Below are positions 48,965 to 56,286 of a stretch of 64,000 nt of DNA, piece after piece. The notes under the pieces are model-generated. The model was not told the origin of the DNA. It saw nothing but the letters and a program-made list of their open reading frames with translations, and did not search any database. Made by a program: the position numbers and the translations under genes. The stretch's first letter is position 1. Every line of letters begins with the position of its first letter. Source of the DNA: Parasphingorhabdus litoris DSM 22379 (lineage in GTDB: Bacteria > Pseudomonadota > Alphaproteobacteria > Sphingomonadales > Sphingomonadaceae); the NCBI RefSeq assembly GCF_020906275.1, contig NZ_CP086727.1, positions 1,178,001 through 1,242,000 on the forward strand, given 5' to 3'.

Positions 48965-49747
48965 ATGTCAGAACGCGTCACTATCTCGGTTGAAAACCAT
49001 ATTGCCGATGTCCGGTTCAACCGACCGGAAAAAATGAATGCGCTCGACCCAGAGCAGATTGATGCGATTATTGAGGCGACGGACAAGCTCGCCGAAATGA
49101 AGGATGTGCGGGCGATCGTGCTGTCCGGCAATGGCAAGGGATTTTGTGCAGGCCTGGATATGGCGAGCTTTACGCAGTCGAGTACGACCGGCAGTCTGAC
49201 CGACCGCAGCTATGGCAACGCGAATAAATATCAGCATGTCGTGCTGCAGTGGCGGCGACTGCCTGCGCCAGTGATTGTCGCCATTCACGGTGCCTGTGTC
49301 GGTGGCGGCCTACAATTTGCGTCGGCGGCGGACGTGCGGATTGCGACGCCGGATTCCAAGCTATCGATTATGGAAATGCGCTGGGGCCTCATCCCCGATA
49401 TGGGCAGCTACTCAACCTGGCGCAGCTTTGTGCGCGATGATATTTTGCGCGAGCTGACTTACACCAACCGGATATTCTCTGGCGAGGAAGGCAAAGAGCT
49501 GGGCTTTGTTTCGCATCTCGCCGATGATCCGCATGCCAAGGCGATGGAACTGGCGGCGGAAATTGCCGGCAAGAACCCGGATGCGATCAAGGCCGCCAAG
49601 CGGTTGATGAACCAGCTGCCGGACATGAATGAAGACGAGATCCTGATGATGGAAAGCGTCGAGCAGGACAAGGTGGGCAGGGCGCCCAATCAGAAAGAGG
49701 CAGTCATGGCCTTCATGCAGAAGCGCGCGGCCAATTTTAACGACTAG
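48965..49747 (+). CDS. Enoyl-CoA hydratase/isomerase (crotonase) family protein
   Basis: A 260-residue crotonase. Motifs are FNRPEKMNALDPEQ (about 19-32), GKGFCAGLDMASF (about 58-70), HGACVGGGLQFASAADVRI in parts (about 103-121) and EMRWGLIPDMGSY (about 138-150). The second catalytic position here is aspartate (PDMG), so hydratase versus isomerase activity cannot be told apart by eye. It converges with the thioesterase gene, three bases apart, and lies in a small fatty-acid region with it. Confidence 0.9.
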   Translation: MSERVTISVENHIADVRFNRPEKMNALDPEQIDAIIEATDKLAEMKDVRAIVLSGNGKGFCAGLDMASFTQSSTTGSLTDRSYGNANKYQHVVLQWRRLPAPVIVAIHGACVGGGLQFASAADVRIATPDSKLSIMEMRWGLIPDMGSYSTWRSFVRDDILRELTYTNRIFSGEEGKELGFVSHLADDPHAKAMELAAEIAGKNPDAIKAAKRLMNQLPDMNEDEILMMESVEQDKVGRAPNQKEAVMAFMQKRAANFND

Positions 49748-49750
49748 ATA

Positions 49751-50185
49751 CTAGTCGCGCTTGACCATCTGGGCCTCAAGCACAGCTCGAAAATCAGCGT
49801 CAATGACCTTGGCACCTTGCGGGTTGGTCAGCACCAGTGTCGTGGTGCAGGTCGCGACGCACTGGTCGTTCTGGAACGCCGCCGACAGGATGTCCCAGGA
49901 TGAGTTGCCGATCCGGCCAATGCCGCTGCAAATCTCCGCATCGTCGGGGAAATGGGCCTCTCGCAGATAGTTGATCTGCACTGCGGCGATCAGCCAGCGG
50001 TCACCCTCCGCGCGGTTTTCCATACCCATGGACCGGTTAAAACGGACCCGGCCATTTTCGAACAGATCGGCCATCGCGACATTGTTGATATGGCCAAGCA
50101 GGTCCATATCACCAAAGCGCGTCTGGGTGACATTGGAAAAGGGATAGCTGGCCTTTGACAGCTGCCATGGTTCGGGTTTGGACAT
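49751..50185 (-). CDS. Acyl-CoA thioesterase, hotdog fold
   Basis: A 144-residue single hotdog-domain thioesterase of the 4-hydroxybenzoyl-CoA thioesterase/YbgC type. The signature is FGDMDLLGHINNVAMADLFENGRV in parts (about 24-47), where the aspartate-glycine-histidine run DxxGHxNN provides the catalytic aspartate. It hydrolyses acyl-CoAs; chain preference unknown. It is transcribed after the MFS transporter gene from the same strand with a 31-base gap, so both may be one unit. Confidence 0.87.
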   Translation of the reverse strand: MSKPEPWQLSKASYPFSNVTQTRFGDMDLLGHINNVAMADLFENGRVRFNRSMGMENRAEGDRWLIAAVQINYLREAHFPDDAEICSGIGRIGNSSWDILSAAFQNDQCVATCTTTLVLTNPQGAKVIDADFRAVLEAQMVKRD

Positions 50186-50216
50186 CGTTACTCTTTTTGA
50201 ATTTTACTCTGGGCGC

Positions 50217-51644
50217 TTAGCTCATTTTGGCGAGCAGGTCTTTCTGAAGATGCTTGCAAAGCCACAGATAGGCAAGCCCGGAAAGGCCGTAAATCATGGC
50301 GGTGAAGCGCAATGCATCCCGTACACCTTCGCCCGTCGCTTGACGACAGGCTTCCAGTGCAGCCTGGCTACCCGCGGCCAAAATGTCCGCATCGGTGCCT
50401 TTGCAAAGTTCCAGCGTCATCTGGCTGCTCAAAGCGGCATTGCTGCTGATATAGGATGCAGATAGGAAGTCGCTGATCGCACCAACAAACAGGGGGCCAA
50501 GACCGTATCCGATCAAGTTGACGACAAATAGCAAGATCGCGATCGCTGTCGCTCGTGCTTTCACATCAACCACGCCTTGAGCAATCGTATATTGCGAACC
50601 CAGATATGTGTAATGCAGAAACGCTGCTACGATCAGCATGACCAATGCCGTTGCTTGACTGTCTGTCGAAAAGCCAATCCAATAAAGAGGCAGAGACAAA
50701 ATGAGCGACCAGCCTGGTACCCAGGCTACGGCGTTAATGAAGCGTCCGCTCAGCTTCTCGATCGCATATCCTCCTCCAAAGGTTCCGGCCGCCGCTGCGA
50801 GCGACACGGGCAGAACCAGTTGCAAGGCGGCATCGGCAATGCTCAATTCATGCACGCGAACAAAGAACGAAACCTGGAAACTGGAGACTCCGTAACCCAC
50901 AAAAGCGACAATTGTCGCGGCGAGGGCGTTGATCCAGTAACTCCGGTTTCCGCTTAATTTTTTCAGCGTTTCGCCAAAGCCCAGTTTCTCAACCTGTGGT
51001 GTGCCAGGGGGGTCAGAATAGCCCCGTGGTGGTTCCTTGATTGTGAACAATACGATCAGGCCAATGAGAACACCCGGCAGGCCCAATATTATAAAGGCTT
51101 CACGCCAGGAAAAAATCTCCGCAATGGGGCCGCCAAACGCTGCGGCCAGTGCGCTGCCAAGGGTAACGCCCATCGCATAGATGGCAAGCGCTCGCGCTCG
51201 GCTGCGCGGGGGGAAATAGTCTGCGATGATTGAATTGGCTGGCGGTGTGCAACCCGCCTCGCCGATTCCGACACCAATGCGAAATACGAGAAGCGCAAGA
51301 AAACTGCCGGCAAGTCCGCACAGCGCGGTCATGATGGACCAGAATATAACACTGAATGCGATGATGCGGACGCGGTTATAGCGTTCCGCAAAGCGAGCGA
51401 TGGGAATTCCGAAAAGCGTATATGTCAGGGCAAACCCAAAGCCAGAGAGCAAGCCAAACTGTAAATCGGTGAGTTGAAATTCCTGAATGATTGGTTCTGA
51501 AATGACGCCAATCAGAGCGCGATCGATAAAATTGAGCGTATAAACAACGAGCAATGAAAAGAGAACGTAGTTGCGATAACCAGTCGTACCAAATGCCTGT
51601 CCGGTATTTGTGGTGGGTGCCTCTTGGGCCTGAGTTGCACTCAT
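50217..51644 (-). CDS. Spinster-type MFS transporter
   Basis: A 475-residue MFS protein with twelve predicted helices, of the spinster-like group often found beside catabolic genes in sphingomonads. Features are YTLNFIDRALIGVISEPI (about 39-56), GLLSGFGFALTYTLFGIPIARFAERYNRVRIIA in parts (about 68-100) and GEAGCTPPANSIIADYFPPRSRARALAIY in parts (about 133-161), the latter typical of these sphingolipid-like or aromatic acid carriers. The start at 51644 has AGGAGA 8 bases upstream; the longer frame to 51707 is not used. A perfect palindrome at 51718-51731 lies upstream. Confidence 0.9.
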   Translation of the reverse strand: MSATQAQEAPTTNTGQAFGTTGYRNYVLFSLLVVYTLNFIDRALIGVISEPIIQEFQLTDLQFGLLSGFGFALTYTLFGIPIARFAERYNRVRIIAFSVIFWSIMTALCGLAGSFLALLVFRIGVGIGEAGCTPPANSIIADYFPPRSRARALAIYAMGVTLGSALAAAFGGPIAEIFSWREAFIILGLPGVLIGLIVLFTIKEPPRGYSDPPGTPQVEKLGFGETLKKLSGNRSYWINALAATIVAFVGYGVSSFQVSFFVRVHELSIADAALQLVLPVSLAAAAGTFGGGYAIEKLSGRFINAVAWVPGWSLILSLPLYWIGFSTDSQATALVMLIVAAFLHYTYLGSQYTIAQGVVDVKARATAIAILLFVVNLIGYGLGPLFVGAISDFLSASYISSNAALSSQMTLELCKGTDADILAAGSQAALEACRQATGEGVRDALRFTAMIYGLSGLAYLWLCKHLQKDLLAKMS

Positions 51645-51717
51645 ACGGTCTCCTAAATTTATTTTTTTATGTGATGGCCTGAACTGCGCCGCAAGTCCAG
51701 CGTCCATTGCAATGTTT

Positions 51718-51731
51718 TTTAATCGATTAAA
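51718..51731. promoter_or_regulatory. Perfect AT-rich palindrome upstream of the MFS transporter
   Basis: TTTAATCGATTAAA is a perfect 14-base palindrome with a CG centre, 74 bases before the transporter ATG at 51644 and about 130 bases before the glycosyltransferase start. The size and CG centre suit a dimeric regulator operator (LacI or GntR type) but no such gene is in the window. Confidence 0.45.
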
Positions 51732-51863
51732 TAATAATATTTACATTCATTTACACTATGATATATCGTGGCATGCACTCACCAGAAAGGTGCTTATAGG
51801 GGGCTGGTTCAACAGCTTGGGTAATTGGGATATGGTGCTGTAACTGCTGGAGTTTGCCAGTAT

Positions 51864-53288
51864 ATGGGCGCGTATATCCTGCCGACTATCGACCTTGTCC
51901 AAAAGGAACTGCTCCTGTTTGCGAGCCTGTGCTTCATCCTTGGCGCGATAGATGATGCGATATTTGACATCACGTGGGTGATGCATTCGATAAAGCGAAA
52001 GCTGTTTGTCTATACGCGCCACAAGCGCCTCATTGTCGATCAGTTGCCAGCATCCAAAAACAACAGCCCATTGGCGATATTTGTGCCGGCTTGGCAGGAA
52101 GCCCCAGTTATTGGCGCCATGCTCAGGCGCTGTATCAATCAATGGGATCATGATCATTATCGCATCTATGTCGGTTGTTATCCCAATGATGGTGCGACCA
52201 TCGCGGCTGTTGCCGATGCAGCAAGAGATACCGGCAAAATCCGCATGGTCATATGTGACCGCGATGGTCCAACGTCGAAAGCAGATTGCTTGAACAGATT
52301 GTGGTGGGCTTTGTGTCAGGACGAAATTTTGGAATCGACCAAGTTTAAATCGGTCATCCTGCAAGATGCAGAAGACCTGATCCACCCCAAGGCTTTGGAC
52401 CTGTTCGACTATCTTATAGACCGTGCGTCGCTGGTCCAGATACCGGTCATCCCGCGCCGGGCAGCGCGCTCCATCTGGGTGGCTGGCCATTATGGTGATG
52501 AATTTGCGGAGATGCATGGCAAGCAAATGGTTCTGCGAGAAGCGCTTGGCGTGGCTATGCCTTCGGCCGGTGTCGGATGTGCGTTCCGGCGCGATGAGCT
52601 GCAGCGACTATCTGCACTGACATATGGCAAGCCTTTTGATGCGACTAGTTTGACAGAAGACTATGAAATCGGTCTTCAACTGACACGGGGCAATAGTCGC
52701 GGGATCTTTGCGCGCCTGAAAGACAAAGAGGGGCAATGGGTCGCGACACAGGAGTTTTTCCCCGAATCTCTTGATGATGCGATACGGCAGAAAAGTCGCT
52801 GGATGATGGGAATTGCCCTGTCCGGATGGGACCGGTTGGGGTGGCAAGGCTGCTGGCGCGAAAATTGGATGCGTTTTCGGGATCGCAAGGCCAGTTTCGC
52901 AGCTTTTGTCTTGTCCCTTGCTTATCTGGCAATCCTGTTGACTGCTTCTCTATATGTTCTGAAACTCGGCAATCTTTATGAGCCGCAGCCATTTCCCGAT
53001 TTGCTGATGGCGATGCTTTGGATCAACGCATTTTTTGTCCTCTGGCGCCTGGCGTTCAAAGGATATTTTGTTTTCAAACTATATGGCCTGCGAGAAGCGT
53101 TGCTTTCAATCCCGAGAACTTTCATCGCCAACATTATCAACATCTTGGCTGCGCGGCGGGCCCTGTTTCAATATTTGAAAAGCCTGGCAGGAATTGCGCC
53201 CAAATGGGAGAAAACAAACCATTTTCATCCGCATTCGGCAGATGTTCGACAGTTAAGGCCAACCGGGATTCCTGATCGCGATGAATGA
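51864..53288 (+). CDS. NfrB-like membrane glycosyltransferase, GT2 family
   Basis: A 474-residue inner-membrane glycosyltransferase. N-terminal helix (about 7-30, LLLFASLCFILGAIDDAIFD), then a catalytic GT2 domain with LAIFVPAWQEAPVI (about 72-85), the DxD-like QDAEDLIHP (about 167-175), TEDYEIGLQL (about 265-274) and QKSRWMMG (about 309-316), the Q-x-x-R-W motif of processive synthases. C-terminal membrane helices run about 345-435. It resembles NfrB, the phage N4 receptor system glycosyltransferase, without its c-di-GMP-binding C-terminal domain. The ATG at 51864 is preferred over TTG 51825. It overlaps the next gene by eight bases. Confidence 0.85.
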   Translation: MGAYILPTIDLVQKELLLFASLCFILGAIDDAIFDITWVMHSIKRKLFVYTRHKRLIVDQLPASKNNSPLAIFVPAWQEAPVIGAMLRRCINQWDHDHYRIYVGCYPNDGATIAAVADAARDTGKIRMVICDRDGPTSKADCLNRLWWALCQDEILESTKFKSVILQDAEDLIHPKALDLFDYLIDRASLVQIPVIPRRAARSIWVAGHYGDEFAEMHGKQMVLREALGVAMPSAGVGCAFRRDELQRLSALTYGKPFDATSLTEDYEIGLQLTRGNSRGIFARLKDKEGQWVATQEFFPESLDDAIRQKSRWMMGIALSGWDRLGWQGCWRENWMRFRDRKASFAAFVLSLAYLAILLTASLYVLKLGNLYEPQPFPDLLMAMLWINAFFVLWRLAFKGYFVFKLYGLREALLSIPRTFIANIINILAARRALFQYLKSLAGIAPKWEKTNHFHPHSADVRQLRPTGIPDRDE

Positions 53289-54390
53289 AGCGGTCATATC
53301 GGTTCGTCGAGGAGAGCCGTTTAAAGTTCTGCTGATTTTTTTGATTATCTGGGTAACGGGCCGTGTGCTTTGGAATGAGGTCTATTCTGTCAAAGAAACA
53401 CCTGTGGCATTTGCTGTCGACAATTCTGAATCGGGTCTAGCTAGGGATTTGCTTGCCAGACATAATGCCAGCCAGTCCCCGTCTGCGCGTGAACCTTTAG
53501 ACAGATTTCCTGGTTCCGAAAGGGCCCGAGTTCAAAATAGAAAACAGGAAATTGATGGTATTCGGGCCGAAGCCAGAGCACAGCAGTTGCTGCAGCGATC
53601 AACTGTGCGTTGGAATAAGTTGGAAGATGTATTGCTGCCGGTCGGGGATATACGAAGAGAACCTTCAACTGTTGAGCCTATATCATCGGAAGGTTTAAGA
53701 GCGGATCGACCTTCACCATCAAATAACTTGTCAGGTTATTTTTGGATCTTCGCTAGGCAAGGCAGCAATCGTGGGCAATTGCGAACGCAGTCACCAACAG
53801 TGCAATTTCCCGTCGCGCAATATGGTGCCAGTCAGGCTGGGGCGATCCTTACCTACAGAATGTTGGGGGATAATAGTCGGCATGTTTCTGCCTTTGGCCG
53901 TGCATCAACAGCCCTCTCATCCAGCGGGGAGGAAGAGCTGGCTGTCGGGATCAAGGCCAAAGCTCTAGCTCACATTCCCGTTTCCTTTTATGCAGAGCAA
54001 CGTTTCGGGGCAGGGGATGGCGATAATCGCGGGACGGCTTTTTATCTGGCCGGAGGATCTGGTCCTGACACGGTTTTGCCTGGCATCCGTTTGGAAACAT
54101 ATGGCCAAATGGGATATGTTTTTGGTCAGGATGACAGCTATTTCTTCGATGTTTCGGCTTCCTTGCAAAAACAACTTATCGAGCGTGACAAGAAAAAAAT
54201 TACTGCCGGTGCCGCCATCTGGTCCAGTGGACAGGAAGGGGCAACACGTATCGACATCGGGCCGCGATTGCGATTCCACATCCCGGTTGATCAAGTTGAT
54301 ATGCAGATATCACTCGATTGGCGTGAACGTATCGGAGGAAATGCGAACCCCGGATCTGGCGCCGCCGTTACACTGAGCACCGGCTTTTGA
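53281..54390 (+). CDS. Envelope protein with C-terminal outer-membrane barrel-like domain
   Basis: A 369-residue protein with one N-terminal hydrophobic segment (about 15-30, FKVLLIFLIIWVTGRV), a charged, partly helical linker (about 65-130), then a beta-rich C-terminal half with alternating strands (AILTYRMLGDNSRHVSAFGRAS, SFYAEQRFGAGD) ending TLSTGF, a terminal Phe as in outer-membrane barrels. The strand region recalls the C-terminal part of NfrA, but the TPR half is missing and the anchor is not a typical cleavable signal. It is translationally coupled to the glycosyltransferase, so it may export or retain the glycan product. Function is inferred from context. Confidence 0.7.
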   Translation: MNEAVISVRRGEPFKVLLIFLIIWVTGRVLWNEVYSVKETPVAFAVDNSESGLARDLLARHNASQSPSAREPLDRFPGSERARVQNRKQEIDGIRAEARAQQLLQRSTVRWNKLEDVLLPVGDIRREPSTVEPISSEGLRADRPSPSNNLSGYFWIFARQGSNRGQLRTQSPTVQFPVAQYGASQAGAILTYRMLGDNSRHVSAFGRASTALSSSGEEELAVGIKAKALAHIPVSFYAEQRFGAGDGDNRGTAFYLAGGSGPDTVLPGIRLETYGQMGYVFGQDDSYFFDVSASLQKQLIERDKKKITAGAAIWSSGQEGATRIDIGPRLRFHIPVDQVDMQISLDWRERIGGNANPGSGAAVTLSTGF

Positions 54391-54492
54391 ACGATTTAGT
54401 CGCTCCGGATTGCAGCGAAAGATCAGATTTCTTGCTCGAGATCAGATCAAGTCCCTTTATCCCGTAACCAAAAGAGATTAGTCGTTGGAAAT

Positions 54493-55407
54493 ATGGATAT
54501 TTACCTGCCCATAGCCAATTTGTCTGTTGATGCGTTTGTCATCGTTTTGCTGGGCGGGCTTGTTGGCATCCTGTCGGGCATGTTTGGTGTCGGCGGCGGA
54601 TTTCTGACGACACCGCTTTTGATATTCTATGGCATCCCTCCGACAGTGGCTGCCGCGTCCGCATCAACACAGGTCACCGGCGCCAGTATTTCCGGTGTCG
54701 CGGCTCATATGCGACGTAAAGGCGTTGATTTTCGGATGGGTGCGGTGCTCGTCATCGGCGGTATTTTTGGTACATTCTTTGGTACGATATTGTTCCAGGT
54801 TCTGCAGAGATGGGGGCAAATTGATACGGTAATCTCCGTACTCTATGTCCTGATGCTCGGCGGAATTGGCGGTATGATGGCGAAGGAAGCATGGGGCAGT
54901 GTGAAAGCAGTCCGTTCCGGTAAACCATTGCCAGCACGAAAAAGACGGCATCATCCGCTAGTCGCAAATCTGCCGATGCGGTGGCGCTTTTATCGCTCCG
55001 GTCTTTATATTTCTCCGATCGCTCCCTTCATGCTTGGTCTCGTAACAGGTATATTGACGATGTTGCTCGGCGTCGGTGGTGGGTTTATCATGGTTCCGGC
55101 GATGCTCTATCTACTTGGCATGGGCGCACAAGTTGTCGTTGGCACATCCCTGTTCCAGATTTTGTTCGTCACCATAGCCTCTACAATGATGCACAGCATG
55201 ACGACCAGAGCGGTTGATATTGTCCTTGCCGGCCTGCTTTTGATTGGCAGTGTAACGGGCGCTCAACTGGGTGCAAAATTTGCGCAACGGATGCGGCCCG
55301 AATATCTCCGATTGGCACTTGCAGCCATGGTCTTGTTGGTCGCCATTCGGATGGCTCTCGGACTCGGTTTTCAGCCCGATGAAATTTATACGATACAGCT
55401 GCTATGA
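54493..55407 (+). CDS. TauE/SafE family anion permease
   Basis: A 304-residue inner-membrane protein with about eight helices. The first repeat has GILSGMFGVGGGFLTTPLLIFYGIPPTVAAASASTQ in parts (about 24-58), the second TGILTMLLGVGGGFIMVPAMLYLLG in parts (about 184-208), matching the paired VGGG motif of the sulfite/sulfonate exporter family. It starts 102 bases after the previous gene and its stop overlaps the next ATG by four bases, so it is coupled to the TIGR02186-like gene. The substrate is unknown; sulfur compounds are the usual guess. Confidence 0.9.
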   Translation: MDIYLPIANLSVDAFVIVLLGGLVGILSGMFGVGGGFLTTPLLIFYGIPPTVAAASASTQVTGASISGVAAHMRRKGVDFRMGAVLVIGGIFGTFFGTILFQVLQRWGQIDTVISVLYVLMLGGIGGMMAKEAWGSVKAVRSGKPLPARKRRHHPLVANLPMRWRFYRSGLYISPIAPFMLGLVTGILTMLLGVGGGFIMVPAMLYLLGMGAQVVVGTSLFQILFVTIASTMMHSMTTRAVDIVLAGLLLIGSVTGAQLGAKFAQRMRPEYLRLALAAMVLLVAIRMALGLGFQPDEIYTIQLL

Positions 55408-56177
55408 CGGGCCTGCGATCAAAATGTAGCAAGGTGCTGGGCTGTCTGGCGATATTGTTTCTGGCTACAGCGAATACACCCGTTCTTGTGCCCGATGTGT
55501 CGCAGGACAAGATCAGCATCCAGGGCGATTTCAATGGTGCGCAGCTATTGTTATTTGGCGCGATCACATATCCACCGGGCACGCGCAACCGCGAGCGAGC
55601 GGATATTGTTGTTGTTCTGAAAGGCCCGACTGAATCCATCGTGGTGCGCGAAAAGCAGCAAGTGGCAGGAATATGGATCAATGCCGCGAGCAGCGAATTT
55701 CGATCTGCTCCTGGCTATTATGCCGTTGCATCCTCGCGGCCGGTTGAGGAAATTGTCGATGACAAGACGGCTGATATTTATGAACTGGGGCTCGATCATC
55801 TGCAATTGTCACCGGCTGGCGCCATTGACAGTCAGGAACTGGCGCGATTTACCAATGGCCTTGTCGATCTGAACAGCCGTGGACGATTGTACAAGAATCT
55901 TCCCAACAGCGTCGAGATTACCGATTCCGTTCTCTATCAGGCACGGATAAATTTGCCGGCCAGTGTGCCAGTGGGTGAATATTCTGCGGAGACATTTCTA
56001 ATTATCGATGGCCGGGTAGAGGCCGCAGAAATCAAGGAAATCACCATCGAAAAAATCGGTATGGGGCGTTTCATTACCAACCTGTCTCAGGAAAACGGTT
56101 TCATATATGGTTTGATGGCCGTGCTCATTTCGATCATCTTTGGCTGGGGTGCGGGATATCTGTTTCGTAAGATGTAA
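55404..56177 (+). CDS. TIGR02186-like alphaproteobacterial membrane protein
   Basis: A 257-residue protein with a signal or start helix (about 8-25), a periplasmic beta-rich domain with VSQDKISIQGDFNGAQLLLFGAI in parts (about 32-55) and GPTESIVVREK (about 74-84), and a C-terminal membrane helix GLMAVLISIIFGWGAGYLF (about 235-253). It matches the TIGR02186 group, known mainly in alphaproteobacteria with no set function, often beside a TauE/SafE gene as here (ATGA overlap). The role may be to hold the periplasmic face of the permease; this is inference. Confidence 0.82.
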   Translation: MTGLRSKCSKVLGCLAILFLATANTPVLVPDVSQDKISIQGDFNGAQLLLFGAITYPPGTRNRERADIVVVLKGPTESIVVREKQQVAGIWINAASSEFRSAPGYYAVASSRPVEEIVDDKTADIYELGLDHLQLSPAGAIDSQELARFTNGLVDLNSRGRLYKNLPNSVEITDSVLYQARINLPASVPVGEYSAETFLIIDGRVEAAEIKEITIEKIGMGRFITNLSQENGFIYGLMAVLISIIFGWGAGYLFRKM

Positions 56178-56286
56178 GCTGACCCGATAATCACATGCAA
56201 TTTACCTTCTCGAAAGTGCGGTAAATATTCCTTAACCATGACAGCGTAATCCATGTGCCAGATAAACAACACAGGATTGTGACTTC

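Noticed and set aside
51864..53288. Phage origin for the NfrB-like gene
   Set aside because: NfrB is a host envelope gene used by a phage, not a phage gene; no integrase, capsid or tail genes are present.
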